This document shows, in pieces, positions 18,229-25,191 of a stretch of DNA of 46,839 nucleotides. The notes under the pieces were generated by a model. That model did not search any database, was not told the origin of the DNA, and worked only from the letters and a program-made list of their open reading frames with translations. Each line of letters begins with the position of its first letter. Position 1 is the first letter of the stretch. The position numbers and the translations under genes were made by a program. This DNA is from Planctomycetota bacterium (GTDB lineage: Bacteria; Planctomycetota; Planctomycetia; Gemmatales; Gemmataceae): positions 1-46,839 of the forward strand of contig JAKBCS010000026.1 in NCBI GenBank assembly GCA_021807595.1, read 5' to 3'.

Positions 18229-18453
18229 ATGATTCTGCTTTGTTTGACATGCGTGTGTTTACTACTGGTTGGACTCGCCGTCTTCGCGTCCGTCATGGCT
18301 TCCATCGGCGATGTCTGGCTCCACTGGTTTGGAGTCCGTCAACCGGTGCCGCGCCCGTCCGCGCGGCCCGTTACCGTCTCTTCCCGTAGTCCTCCACACG
18401 ATCGTTTGCCTCCGTTCCGCGCGGGCGCGCGGTCGGAGCCGCGAAGACAGTAA
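18229..18453 (+). CDS. Candidate small membrane protein
   Basis: A 74-residue ORF starting at an ATG with a weak GCGAG upstream. It has one N-terminal hydrophobic segment (LLCLTCVCLLLVGLAVFAS) followed by GDVWLHWFGVRQPVPRP and a Pro/Arg-rich tail, consistent with a single-pass membrane peptide. No family is recognised. It precedes rny by 166 bp on the same strand. It could be spurious, since this stretch is open in several frames. Confidence 0.35.
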   Translation: MILLCLTCVCLLLVGLAVFASVMASIGDVWLHWFGVRQPVPRPSARPVTVSSRSPPHDRLPPFRAGARSEPRRQ

Positions 18454-18619
18454 TCGGCTATCGTTTCTATGCGATATGCCGATGGACTGAGACACGGTGA
18501 GGTTGCTCGTCGACAGATGTTCCGCGCTCGCGTCGGCATTTAACGGTCGAGCGTTGCCGTTCGACTCACGGCGTTGAGTGGTGAAGGACGAAGCGGCCCC
18601 TCTGGAAGGAGTGGGCTGA

Positions 18620-20182
18620 ATGGGTCAGCTGGAAGCTATTATCAGCTGTCTCGCGGCTCTGGTTGGAGTGGCGCTGGGTTTTGCCGGCGTCCGATTGTTA
18701 GATCGATCCCGTCTGAAAAGCGTTCGCGCCCAGGCAGAATCGATCGCCAAGAGCGCCCGCGAAGAAGCCGAGAAAATCAAAAAAGAAGCCGAACTCAAGG
18801 CGAAAGACGATCTCTACCATCAACGCGAAGAGTTTAAGCGGGAGACCGAACAGGTTCGAGCCGAGTTGCGCGACCAAGAACGACGTTTGGCCCGCCGCGA
18901 GGATGGACTAGAGGAAAAAAGCCACGATCTGCAAAAGCGCGAGCGCAGCTTGGAGAGTCTCAAAACCAAGCTGACGGAGCGCAAAAACGAAGTCGAGAAA
19001 CGCGGTCAGGATCTCGAAAAGTCCATCGAACAGCAGATGCGCAAGCTGCACGAGATAACCGGCCTCGGCCGCGAACAAGCCGAGCGAATCTTGATGGAAC
19101 GCATGGAACGCGAACTGTCGGAGCAGATCGCCTCACGGCTGCAAAAGTACGAAGAACAATTGCGACAATCCAGCGAAGAACGCAGCCGGCGCATCTTGGC
19201 GACGGCCATTCACCGCTACGCCGCCGAACATACCTGCGATACTACCGTCAGCACGGTGGACATTCCGAGCGATGACATGAAGGGCCGAATCATCGGCCGC
19301 GAAGGACGCAACATCCGCACGTTCGAGAAATGCACCGGCGTCGATGTCATCGTCGATGACACGCCCGGCGTCGTTATCGTCAGCGCCTTCGACAATATCC
19401 GCCGCGAGATCGCCCGCCTCTCGTTGAGCAAGCTGATTCAAGACGGTCGCATTCATCCTTCGCGCATCGAAGAGCTGGTCGCCGAAACGCAGGCGGAGAT
19501 GGAGAAGCATATTCTGGAAGTCGGTCGGCAAGCGGTACAGGACGCGAACATCGGGTCGCTACACGAGAAGTTGGTGCAGCTGTTAGGACGGCTGAAGTTT
19601 CGCACCAGCTACAGCCAAAACGTCTTGCAACATAGCTTGGAAGTGTGCCATCTCTGCGGCATGATGGCCGAGGAACTGGGGCTGGATGGACGACTGGCGC
19701 GGCGCTGCGGTTTGCTGCACGACATCGGCAAGGCGGCCGATCACGAGATGGAAGGCGGGCATCCGAAGATCGGCGCGCAACTGGCCGGACGGCACGGCGA
19801 GACGAGCAAGGAAGTCCTGCACGCCATCGCCGGACATCACGACGACGTTACCATCGATCACGTTTACACGGTTCTCGTTGCGGCCGCCGATGCCATCAGC
19901 GCCTCGCGGCCCGGAGCGCGGCGCGAGACGCTGGAGAAGTACGTCAAACGCCTGGAGGAGTTGGAGACGGTGGCTTCGGGATTCCCCGGCGTCGAACACG
20001 CTTATGCCATCCAGGCGGGACGCGAGGTGCGCGTCATCGCCAACGCATCGCAGACGACGGACAGCGATGCCATCAAAGTCTGTCACGACATCGCCAAGGC
20101 AATCGAGGAGCAACTGCACTATCCCGGCGAGATCAAGGTCACGGTCGTTCGTGAAACGCGCGCCGTCGAGTTCGCTCGTTAG
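18620..20182 (+). CDS. rny: Ribonuclease Y
   Basis: A membrane-anchored endoribonuclease that starts mRNA decay. The 520-residue length and domain order match the family: an N-terminal transmembrane helix (residues 4-24, [20 protein letters not shown]), a long charged coiled coil (about 30-200), a KH RNA-binding domain (about 210-275, [20 protein letters not shown]), and an HD hydrolase domain (about 335-430) with [17 protein letters not shown] and AGHHDD as metal ligands. The ATG at 18620 has GGAAGGAG 9 nt upstream. It is followed by a YmdB-like phosphodiesterase gene, the same order seen in Bacillus (rny-ymdB). Confidence 0.97.
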   Translation: MGQLEAIISCLAALVGVALGFAGVRLLDRSRLKSVRAQAESIAKSAREEAEKIKKEAELKAKDDLYHQREEFKRETEQVRAELRDQERRLARREDGLEEKSHDLQKRERSLESLKTKLTERKNEVEKRGQDLEKSIEQQMRKLHEITGLGREQAERILMERMERELSEQIASRLQKYEEQLRQSSEERSRRILATAIHRYAAEHTCDTTVSTVDIPSDDMKGRIIGREGRNIRTFEKCTGVDVIVDDTPGVVIVSAFDNIRREIARLSLSKLIQDGRIHPSRIEELVAETQAEMEKHILEVGRQAVQDANIGSLHEKLVQLLGRLKFRTSYSQNVLQHSLEVCHLCGMMAEELGLDGRLARRCGLLHDIGKAADHEMEGGHPKIGAQLAGRHGETSKEVLHAIAGHHDDVTIDHVYTVLVAAADAISASRPGARRETLEKYVKRLEELETVASGFPGVEHAYAIQAGREVRVIANASQTTDSDAIKVCHDIAKAIEEQLHYPGEIKVTVVRETRAVEFAR

Positions 20183-20204
20183 CCTACGGTCCCACTGCAA
20201 AAGA

Positions 20205-20258
20205 GAGCGGTCGGCTTCGGAGAGACCCCTCTCCCACGGTCGCGGATCTGACCGAAGT
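20205..20258. repeat. Short palindromic elements after rny
   Basis: Two small inverted repeats follow rny: GGAGAG/CTCTCC around 20219-20234 and CGGTC/GACCG around 20239-20256. They resemble the short GC-rich intergenic repeats elsewhere in the window. No gene function is assigned. Confidence 0.35.
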
Positions 20259-20286
20259 AGTCTTCCGGGACAGGCTCTTATGCTTC

Positions 20287-20320
20287 CCCTATCTCCTCCG
20301 ATACTCCAGAGGAGATAGGG
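20287..20320 (+). promoter_or_regulatory. Perfect 12-bp hairpin ahead of the ymdB-like gene
   Basis: CCCTATCTCCTC (20287-20298) and GAGGAGATAGGG (20309-20320) form a perfect stem with a 10-nt loop, ending 18 bases before the ATG at 20339. It lacks a T tract. The 3' arm holds the best purine-rich GAGGAG sequence in the leader, so folding could affect translation, or it may be an RNA processing site for the upstream RNase Y. Confidence 0.5.
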
Positions 20321-20338
20321 ACTGTATTGGATGGATAT

Positions 20339-21157
20339 ATGCGCGCGTTGTTCATCGGTGACATCGTTGGTTCCCCTGGGGTAAAGATGGTGCGGCGCGC
20401 CGTGCCGTTGTTGATCGAGCGCGAACGCCTCGATCTCGTTGTCGCCAACGCCGAGAATGCCGCCAACGGTTCGGGCCTTACGCCGAACCTCTATCGCCAG
20501 CTGCGTCAAGCCGGGGTCGATCTCATCACCCTCGGCGATCACATTTACAAGAAGTCCGAGATTATCTCGACCCTGACGACCGAGGAAAGGATCTGCAAAC
20601 CGGCCAACTATCCTCCCGACGCGCCCGGTCGAGATTTTGCCTCGGCGACGGCACGCGACGGAACCCCGGTGGCCGCGCTCTGTCTGATGGGGCGGACTTT
20701 CATGCGCTCCGTCGACTGCCCCTTTCGCGCCGCCGACCGCGTTTTGCCGGCGATCGCCGACCGCGCCCGCTGCATTCTCGTGGATGTCCATGCCGAGGCG
20801 ACGGCGGACAAGTATCTGCTCGGCCACTATCTCAAAGGGCGCGTCAGCGCCGTACTGGGTACTCATACCCACGTCCCCACGGCCGACGAACAGATCCTAG
20901 CCGGCGGCACGGCCTTCGTTACCGACGTTGGCATGACCGGCCCCTACGAGAGTATCTTGGGCCGTCGCATCGACCGCGTCTTATCGACTACGATTTCCTT
21001 TATTCCCAGCGCCTTCGATGTGGCGACCGGCGATCCGCGCCTCGCCGGTGCCATCGTAGAGATCGACCCGGTGAGCGGCCGCAGCCAGTCGATTCGCCGC
21101 ACCATCATAACCGAGGCCGATGTCGACGCCTGGACAAACACCGATCCGCTTCGTTGA
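20339..21157 (+). CDS. YmdB-family (TIGR00282) metallophosphoesterase
   Basis: A dinuclear-metal phosphodiesterase, 272 residues, related to Bacillus YmdB, which hydrolyses 2',3'-cyclic nucleotides and influences biofilm and motility choices. All family motifs are present: FIGDIVGSPG at residues 4-13, NAENAANGSGL, TLGDHIYKKSEI, VDVHAEATADK, GTHTHVPTADE and TDVGMTGPYES. The ATG at 20339 is preferred to the TTG at 20327, since the family begins directly with MRALFIGD. The GGATGGA just upstream could serve as a ribosome site. Location after rny suggests a shared role in RNA turnover signalling. Confidence 0.93.
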   Translation: MRALFIGDIVGSPGVKMVRRAVPLLIERERLDLVVANAENAANGSGLTPNLYRQLRQAGVDLITLGDHIYKKSEIISTLTTEERICKPANYPPDAPGRDFASATARDGTPVAALCLMGRTFMRSVDCPFRAADRVLPAIADRARCILVDVHAEATADKYLLGHYLKGRVSAVLGTHTHVPTADEQILAGGTAFVTDVGMTGPYESILGRRIDRVLSTTISFIPSAFDVATGDPRLAGAIVEIDPVSGRSQSIRRTIITEADVDAWTNTDPLR

Positions 21158-21242
21158 CGTTCCACGAGCGCGTCGCTATGGTAACTCTTTCTTCGGATGG
21201 ACCGATTTACTTTCCCAGAATTGATAGAGGGCGACGGCAAAC

Positions 21243-21485
21243 ATGGTTCGCAAGAAGCTCGGACGAGGTCGAAAGAATCGCTGCCGATTCTGCACGAAGG
21301 ACGGTTGCCCGCGACCGGCTTTCGTGGACTATAAAGACGTGCAAACTCTCAAGAAGCTCTGCACAACCCAGGGCAAACTGTTCAGCCGCAAGCGCAGCGG
21401 CACCTGCGCCGCGTTTCAGCGCGCCGTCAAGGACGCCATCAAACGTGCGCGCTTTATGGCGCTGATGCCCTACGTCGGCGAGTAA
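21243..21485 (+). CDS. rpsR: 30S ribosomal protein S18
   Basis: An 80-residue small-subunit ribosomal protein. The family core is clear: FVDYKDVQTLKKL, GKLFSRKRSGTCAAFQ and the basic C-terminus DAIKRARFMALMPYV. The N-terminus has a Cys set RCRFCTKDGC plus the Cys in SGTC, which is the zinc-binding (C+) form of S18. It is not beside rpsF or rplI as in most bacteria, but follows the RNase Y/YmdB pair by 85 bp. Confidence 0.95.
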   Translation: MVRKKLGRGRKNRCRFCTKDGCPRPAFVDYKDVQTLKKLCTTQGKLFSRKRSGTCAAFQRAVKDAIKRARFMALMPYVGE

Positions 21486-21512
21486 CCGCCAACAAGAAAT
21501 AGCGGGCGAGCG

Positions 21513-21528
21513 GGGGGCGTCAGCCCCC
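21513..21528 (+). terminator. Hairpin terminator after rpsR
   Basis: GGGGGC (21513-21518), loop GTCA and GCCCCC (21523-21528) form a strong stem followed by a T/C-rich run (TTCTTGCCTTTCTTT). It lies between the convergent rpsR and pseudouridine-synthase genes and is the best intrinsic-terminator candidate in the window. Confidence 0.6.
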
Positions 21529-21552
21529 TGATTCTTGCCTTTCTTTCCATCG

Positions 21553-22533
21553 TCATTGCGGCTTTCGCAAGCGGTTGAGGAGTGTCGCTAGATCGCGCGG
21601 CGGCTTCGAGGTCCAACTCATGCGCTCGCCGGTCATGGGATGGTTGAAAGCGAGAAAAGCGCCGTGCAGGGCGACGCGCTTGATGCCGCTGTCGTCGGCA
21701 CATGGCTTGCCGTGGAGTGGCCGGTCGTAGAGTCGCTCGCCGCACAACGGCGTGCCGGCCTCGCCGAGATGAATCCGCACCTGATGCGTCCGCCCCGTTT
21801 CCAAGCGACATTCAACGAGCGTGTAGGCGTCGAACGCTTCAACGATGCGGACGTGTGTAACGGCCAGCTGTCCTTCCTTGGGTGTGATGGAACTGCCGCG
21901 CCGACCGTCGCCGCGATCGCGCACCAAATGCGATTCGATTCGTCCCTCTTTCGCTTGGCCGCGCACAAGGGCGAGATAACGCCGCTCGATGGAATGCGCG
22001 CGAAACTGTTTGCCCAGATGCCGTTCCGCTTCGACCGTCCGCGCGAACACCACCAGTCCGCTCGTATCCTTGTCCAGGCGATGAACGGCGCGTACCGGCA
22101 GCTCCTCTTTTGAAGAGCGGCGAGCCAACAGAGCCGGCAATACGTCGGCCAACGTCACCGGCAAGAAGCGTTTGGCGCGCGAGCCGAACTCGGCGGCTTC
22201 CTCGGCGTGCCGCATCGTCGTCAATCCTGCCGGCTTATCCACGACGACGAGGTGCGCGTCGGCGTAGCGGATGGTGGGCCGAGGTCCGGACGGCAAACGA
22301 AGCGGCGCGGGCTTCTCGCGCTGGCGTGGCGAATCGGTCAATCGAGCCTGCACGCGCTGCCCTCGTTGGAGTCGCCAATGGGGATCGAGACACGGCTTAC
22401 CGTTGACGCGCACTTGCCCCGCCGCCAGCATGCGCCGCACCGCCGAACGCGGCAGTGCCAGCCGCGCGCTCAGACAAATGCCCAGCGGTCGTCCGGCTTC
22501 GGAACTTCCGACGATAAAGAATCGAAGACTCAT
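21553..22533 (-). CDS. RluA-family pseudouridine synthase with S4 domain
   Basis: Converts specific uridines in rRNA (or tRNA) to pseudouridine. The 326-residue protein has an N-terminal S4 RNA-binding domain (about residues 20-75, RSAVRRMLAAGQVRVNGK) and the catalytic RluA core with HRLDKDTSGLVVFART, whose Asp is the nucleophile. Further motifs are VVDKPAGLTTMRH and RLETGRTHQVRIHL. The ATG at 22533 directly abuts a tandem heptamer repeat and has no visible ribosome site. Which position it modifies (RluC/D-like) cannot be read from sequence alone. Confidence 0.93.
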   Translation of the reverse strand: MSLRFFIVGSSEAGRPLGICLSARLALPRSAVRRMLAAGQVRVNGKPCLDPHWRLQRGQRVQARLTDSPRQREKPAPLRLPSGPRPTIRYADAHLVVVDKPAGLTTMRHAEEAAEFGSRAKRFLPVTLADVLPALLARRSSKEELPVRAVHRLDKDTSGLVVFARTVEAERHLGKQFRAHSIERRYLALVRGQAKEGRIESHLVRDRGDGRRGSSITPKEGQLAVTHVRIVEAFDAYTLVECRLETGRTHQVRIHLGEAGTPLCGERLYDRPLHGKPCADDSGIKRVALHGAFLAFNHPMTGERMSWTSKPPRDLATLLNRLRKPQ

Positions 22534-22535
22534 AG

Positions 22536-22556
22536 TTCGGCTTTCGGCTCTCGGCT
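22536..22556. repeat. Tandem heptamers (TCGGCT type) before rluA-like gene
   Basis: Three consecutive 7-nt units TTCGGCT, TTCGGCT, CTCGGCT occupy 22536-22556, immediately upstream of the minus-strand start. Related heptamers (GATAGCC, GAAAGCG, AATAGCC) lie at about 22765-22785, and TGATAGC, GGATAGC, AGATAGC at 44441-44461. Confidence 0.6.
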
Positions 22557-22675
22557 TTCAGAGTTTGTATGGATTTCTGGAAGGTGCGCCTCAATGTCTC
22601 CGAGACGCCTTGGGCCTCGATTCAATGAAGCCAATACTCGATTTGTGAATAACGCCGGCATGAAGGCTTGTCGCT

Positions 22676-22741
22676 GGCGAGCGGAGTTGCGTTAGCGCTC
22701 CAAGTACATTCTCTCCGGGCGCTAACACAATCCCGCTCGCC
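22676..22741. repeat. Interspersed 25-bp imperfect inverted repeat, copy 1
   Basis: The arm at 22676-22700 (starting GGCGAGCGGAGTTGCG) pairs with 22717-22741 at 21 of 25 positions. A related copy with the core CGGAGTTGCGTAAGCGCC is found at 24962-25024. No gene is seen between 22534 and 22788. Confidence 0.65.
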
Positions 22742-22788
22742 TCTTTACCATAGGCGTTCAGTCGATAGCCGAAAGCGAATAGCCGAAG

Positions 22789-23541
22789 TTAGGGTTCGGC
22801 AAATTCCATTTCGTCCACTTCGTCCAGTGAACGCGCTTCCACAAGTTCAGCCTGCATTATCTCGTGGCCTTCACGGTAGGCGCGCACCTTGGCGGGACGC
22901 TTGTATCCTCCGACGTCTTTATAATCGCCGAAAAAGAAATGCTGACGGATTTCCTTCCCTTTCCCGGCATCGATGCGGTTCTCTGCACGGACCAGTAGGC
23001 CGTATTCCTTGTCGAAGAACAGTCGCATTTCCTTCCGTCCGCGTCCTCCCACGCGAACGCCCACCGCCGGACGTTCGTTCACTTTGATTTCATCGGCGAG
23101 GGCCAGTTGATAGCTCTTGTCTTGCAACAGCGGCAACAGACGCTTGGCGCGCTCTAACTCCAGTCCGCTGCGTATCTCTGCGATTTGCGACTCCTCCGTG
23201 GGTACTTTCCGCCCATCGAGGGCGACGTACAGTTTATCGCCGTTGATGACGTAGACGAGCGTGTGCTTCTCCGCGCCGACATTCATGGTGAGTACGTACT
23301 TGTACTTCGAGGGCATTTGGGTCGTCGTCTCGGCGACGAACGGGGTGGAATGCTCGCGCAGGACGAGAGTGCCTTTGAACTTGACCTTGTCGGCACGAAC
23401 ACGGGCCAACGCTGCCTCGCCGCCGTGTGCCCTTACGGCGCGCTCGATGATGCGGCGGGCCTCGTTGTCTTGCGCATGAACGCTGCCGCTAACGGCAATC
23501 CCTAAAGCGACCAACCACGTCGAAACGATGCGTGTGCGCAT
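22789..23541 (-). CDS. Secreted LolA-like / outer-membrane lipoprotein-sorting-like protein
   Basis: A 250-residue exported protein. The ATG at 23541 has AGGAG 6 nt upstream and begins a signal peptide (MRTRIVSTWLVALGIAVSGS, cleavage after VHA). The mature part begins with the pattern ARRIIERAVRAHGGEAAL typical of planctomycete proteins of the LolA/LolB-like half-barrel type, followed by beta-rich repeats (KVKFKGTLVLREHSTPF, MRLFFDKEYGLLVRAENR). The frame extends upstream to 23928, but that part has no protein character. It may bind lipid or sort lipoproteins; the exact role is unknown. Confidence 0.7.
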   Translation of the reverse strand: MRTRIVSTWLVALGIAVSGSVHAQDNEARRIIERAVRAHGGEAALARVRADKVKFKGTLVLREHSTPFVAETTTQMPSKYKYVLTMNVGAEKHTLVYVINGDKLYVALDGRKVPTEESQIAEIRSGLELERAKRLLPLLQDKSYQLALADEIKVNERPAVGVRVGGRGRKEMRLFFDKEYGLLVRAENRIDAGKGKEIRQHFFFGDYKDVGGYKRPAKVRAYREGHEIMQAELVEARSLDEVDEMEFAEP

Positions 23542-24088
23542 GGCGATCTCCTGAAAAGATACAGCCCCAACTTTCTGGCGACCTTCCCATCGTGTATCAT
23601 TGCAAAAATCGGCGATTCGCACAATCACGGTCTGACTTGGCCAACGAGCCAACGAGGGGAACGATGCGTTGAGGTGGCGCGCAAAGGTCTCGTGCATCTT
23701 GGTTGTCGCGGTCGCAATCGCCCAAGAGTGGGTTCTCAATCCTCGAATGAGGGATAAAGTTGCTTGAGCTTCTTGAGGGCGAACGAGGAAGCTGCCTTCC
23801 GATCGGACGACACAACCGGGGGAACGTTTCCCGCGCGCGCCGCTTTTTCCACGGTGAACGAATCGGGCAAACGGGTGGGGGGCCTGCCCTATTTCCCGCC
23901 TCCCGCCCACTTCACCTAACCGTTGCATTCCGCAGGTCGAAGACGAAAAAAGCTTGATTTTCTCTGGATCGAGTGCGGAGCCGCGTTGACACCTTCGTCT
24001 CGTAAACGTAAACTTGCCCCGTCAACGTGAGCGAAAGGCCAGAAAACGGTACAACCTGCGATTGCATAAGCCTTTACGACTCCTACGA
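23542..24088. other. Intergenic region without a recognised gene
   Basis: About 550 bases between divergent genes. I see no convincing ORF with a ribosome site, no tRNA and no clear repeat. Its right end carries the promoter at 24089-24116. Confidence 0.5.
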
Positions 24089-24116
24089 TTGACGGAATCG
24101 TTATAACTGGAATAAT
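24089..24116 (+). promoter_or_regulatory. Promoter giving a nearly leaderless transcript
   Basis: TTGACG (24089-24094) and AATAAT (24111-24116) are 16 nt apart, each matching five of six consensus bases. The expected transcript start, about 24123, is only a few bases before the ATG at 24127, and no ribosome site exists upstream of that ATG. Confidence 0.5.
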
Positions 24117-24126
24117 CGGGTATCTT

Positions 24127-24864
24127 ATGGCACAGACCGAACTTCCTCCCATCCTGTCTCGACCCGCCGAGGGCTTCTACACTTCTGAAGTCCAAACGTC
24201 CCCCGAACGGCGGGGCGACAGTTGGCCGCTGCGAACCTTCTTGCCCACGGGTTACGAGCCGAACTACCCCTACCCCCTCCTCGTCTTCCTGCACGGCCAC
24301 GGCGGCAGCGAAGAACAGATTCTCCGTCTGGCTCCGCAACTGAGCCGGCGCAACTACATTTGCATCGGCTTGCGGGGTCCACGTTCTCTGGGTCTGCGAG
24401 ACAACGGGTTCCCGGCCTATAGCTGGGCCAACGAAGGATTGAGCGACACCGAAGTCGAAGAATACGTTTTCCGCGCCATTGAGCAAACCCGGCGACATTA
24501 CCACGTTCACTCCGAACGCATCTATTTGGCAGGCTATCACGAAGGCGCGACGCTGGCGTATCGAATCGGCATGACCTTCCCAGAACGATTTGCCGGTATC
24601 ATTTCCCTCAATGGAGCCATGGCGCGCGAAGGACGCCCGCTGTTGCGCTTACCGGATGTACGGCGTTTGCGCGTACTGATTGGCCACGGTCTTGCCAATG
24701 GAATCGTACCGGTGGAGATGGCGCGTCAGGATTTTCGCTTGCTCTACACGGCGGGCCTGTCGATCCACATGCACACCTACCCCGTCAATCACGGCATTCA
24801 TCTCGACATGCTCCGCGACATCAATCGTTGGGTGATGGAGGCGATCCACACCGAGGAGAGTTGA
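24127..24864 (+). CDS. Alpha/beta-hydrolase fold protein lacking catalytic Ser and Asp
   Basis: A 245-residue protein with the phospholipase/carboxylesterase fold: LLVFLHGHGGSEEQI (oxyanion region), the nucleophile elbow region IYLAGYHEGATLAYR, and RVLIGHGLANGIVPVEMAR and NHGIHLDMLRDINRW at the acid and His positions. In active members the elbow is GxSxG and the acid motif is HGxxDxxVP. Here position 138 is His and position 191 is Asn; only His222 of the triad is kept. It is probably a non-catalytic hydrolase homologue acting as binder or regulator, although an unusual catalytic mechanism cannot be excluded. No signal peptide is seen, so it is likely cytosolic. Confidence 0.85.
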   Translation: MAQTELPPILSRPAEGFYTSEVQTSPERRGDSWPLRTFLPTGYEPNYPYPLLVFLHGHGGSEEQILRLAPQLSRRNYICIGLRGPRSLGLRDNGFPAYSWANEGLSDTEVEEYVFRAIEQTRRHYHVHSERIYLAGYHEGATLAYRIGMTFPERFAGIISLNGAMAREGRPLLRLPDVRRLRVLIGHGLANGIVPVEMARQDFRLLYTAGLSIHMHTYPVNHGIHLDMLRDINRWVMEAIHTEES

Positions 24865-25191
24865 GCGATCCCCAGAAGGGGAAGGAAGTTTTTCCATCGG
24901 GTGAAAAGCTGGGTCGTGGATATACCCAATTGGCTTGAAAAGAGTCGTTAGCTACAAATTCAAGCGGAGTTGCGTAAGCGCCACGAGAGAATGCACTCGG
25001 GGCACTTTCGCAACCCCGCGCGCTAAATATCTTACATTCGCGCCGGGGTAATCGGACGAGTCGAGATGGTTTCGCGCGGACGCGATGGTCTCGAAGGGTA
25101 TCTCCGCGGACTGCGGCAGTGCGAAAAGATGTTTTAATCTATCCGGCGGCTGTTAGCTCGACAATGTCGGTTTCCGTTGGGAGTAAAGTCT
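24865..25191. other. Intergenic region between convergent genes
   Basis: About 330 bases hold only the interspersed inverted repeat at 24962-25024. No gene, tRNA or clear terminator is visible in the remainder. Confidence 0.5.
24962..25024. repeat. Interspersed inverted repeat, copy 2
   Basis: The left arm (AAGCGGAGTTGCGTAAGCGCC, 24962-24982) pairs imperfectly with about 24999-25024. Its core matches the element at 22676-22700, showing a dispersed family. Confidence 0.5.

Noticed and set aside
19583-20872. A 429-codon minus-strand frame across rny and the ymdB-like gene
   Set aside because: Both plus-strand genes carry complete family motifs; the antisense frame crosses the intergenic hairpin and has no recognisable domain.
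23542-23928. N-terminal extension of the LolA-like gene to 23928
   Set aside because: The ATG at 23541 has a well-placed AGGAG and starts a clean signal peptide; the extension would bury it.
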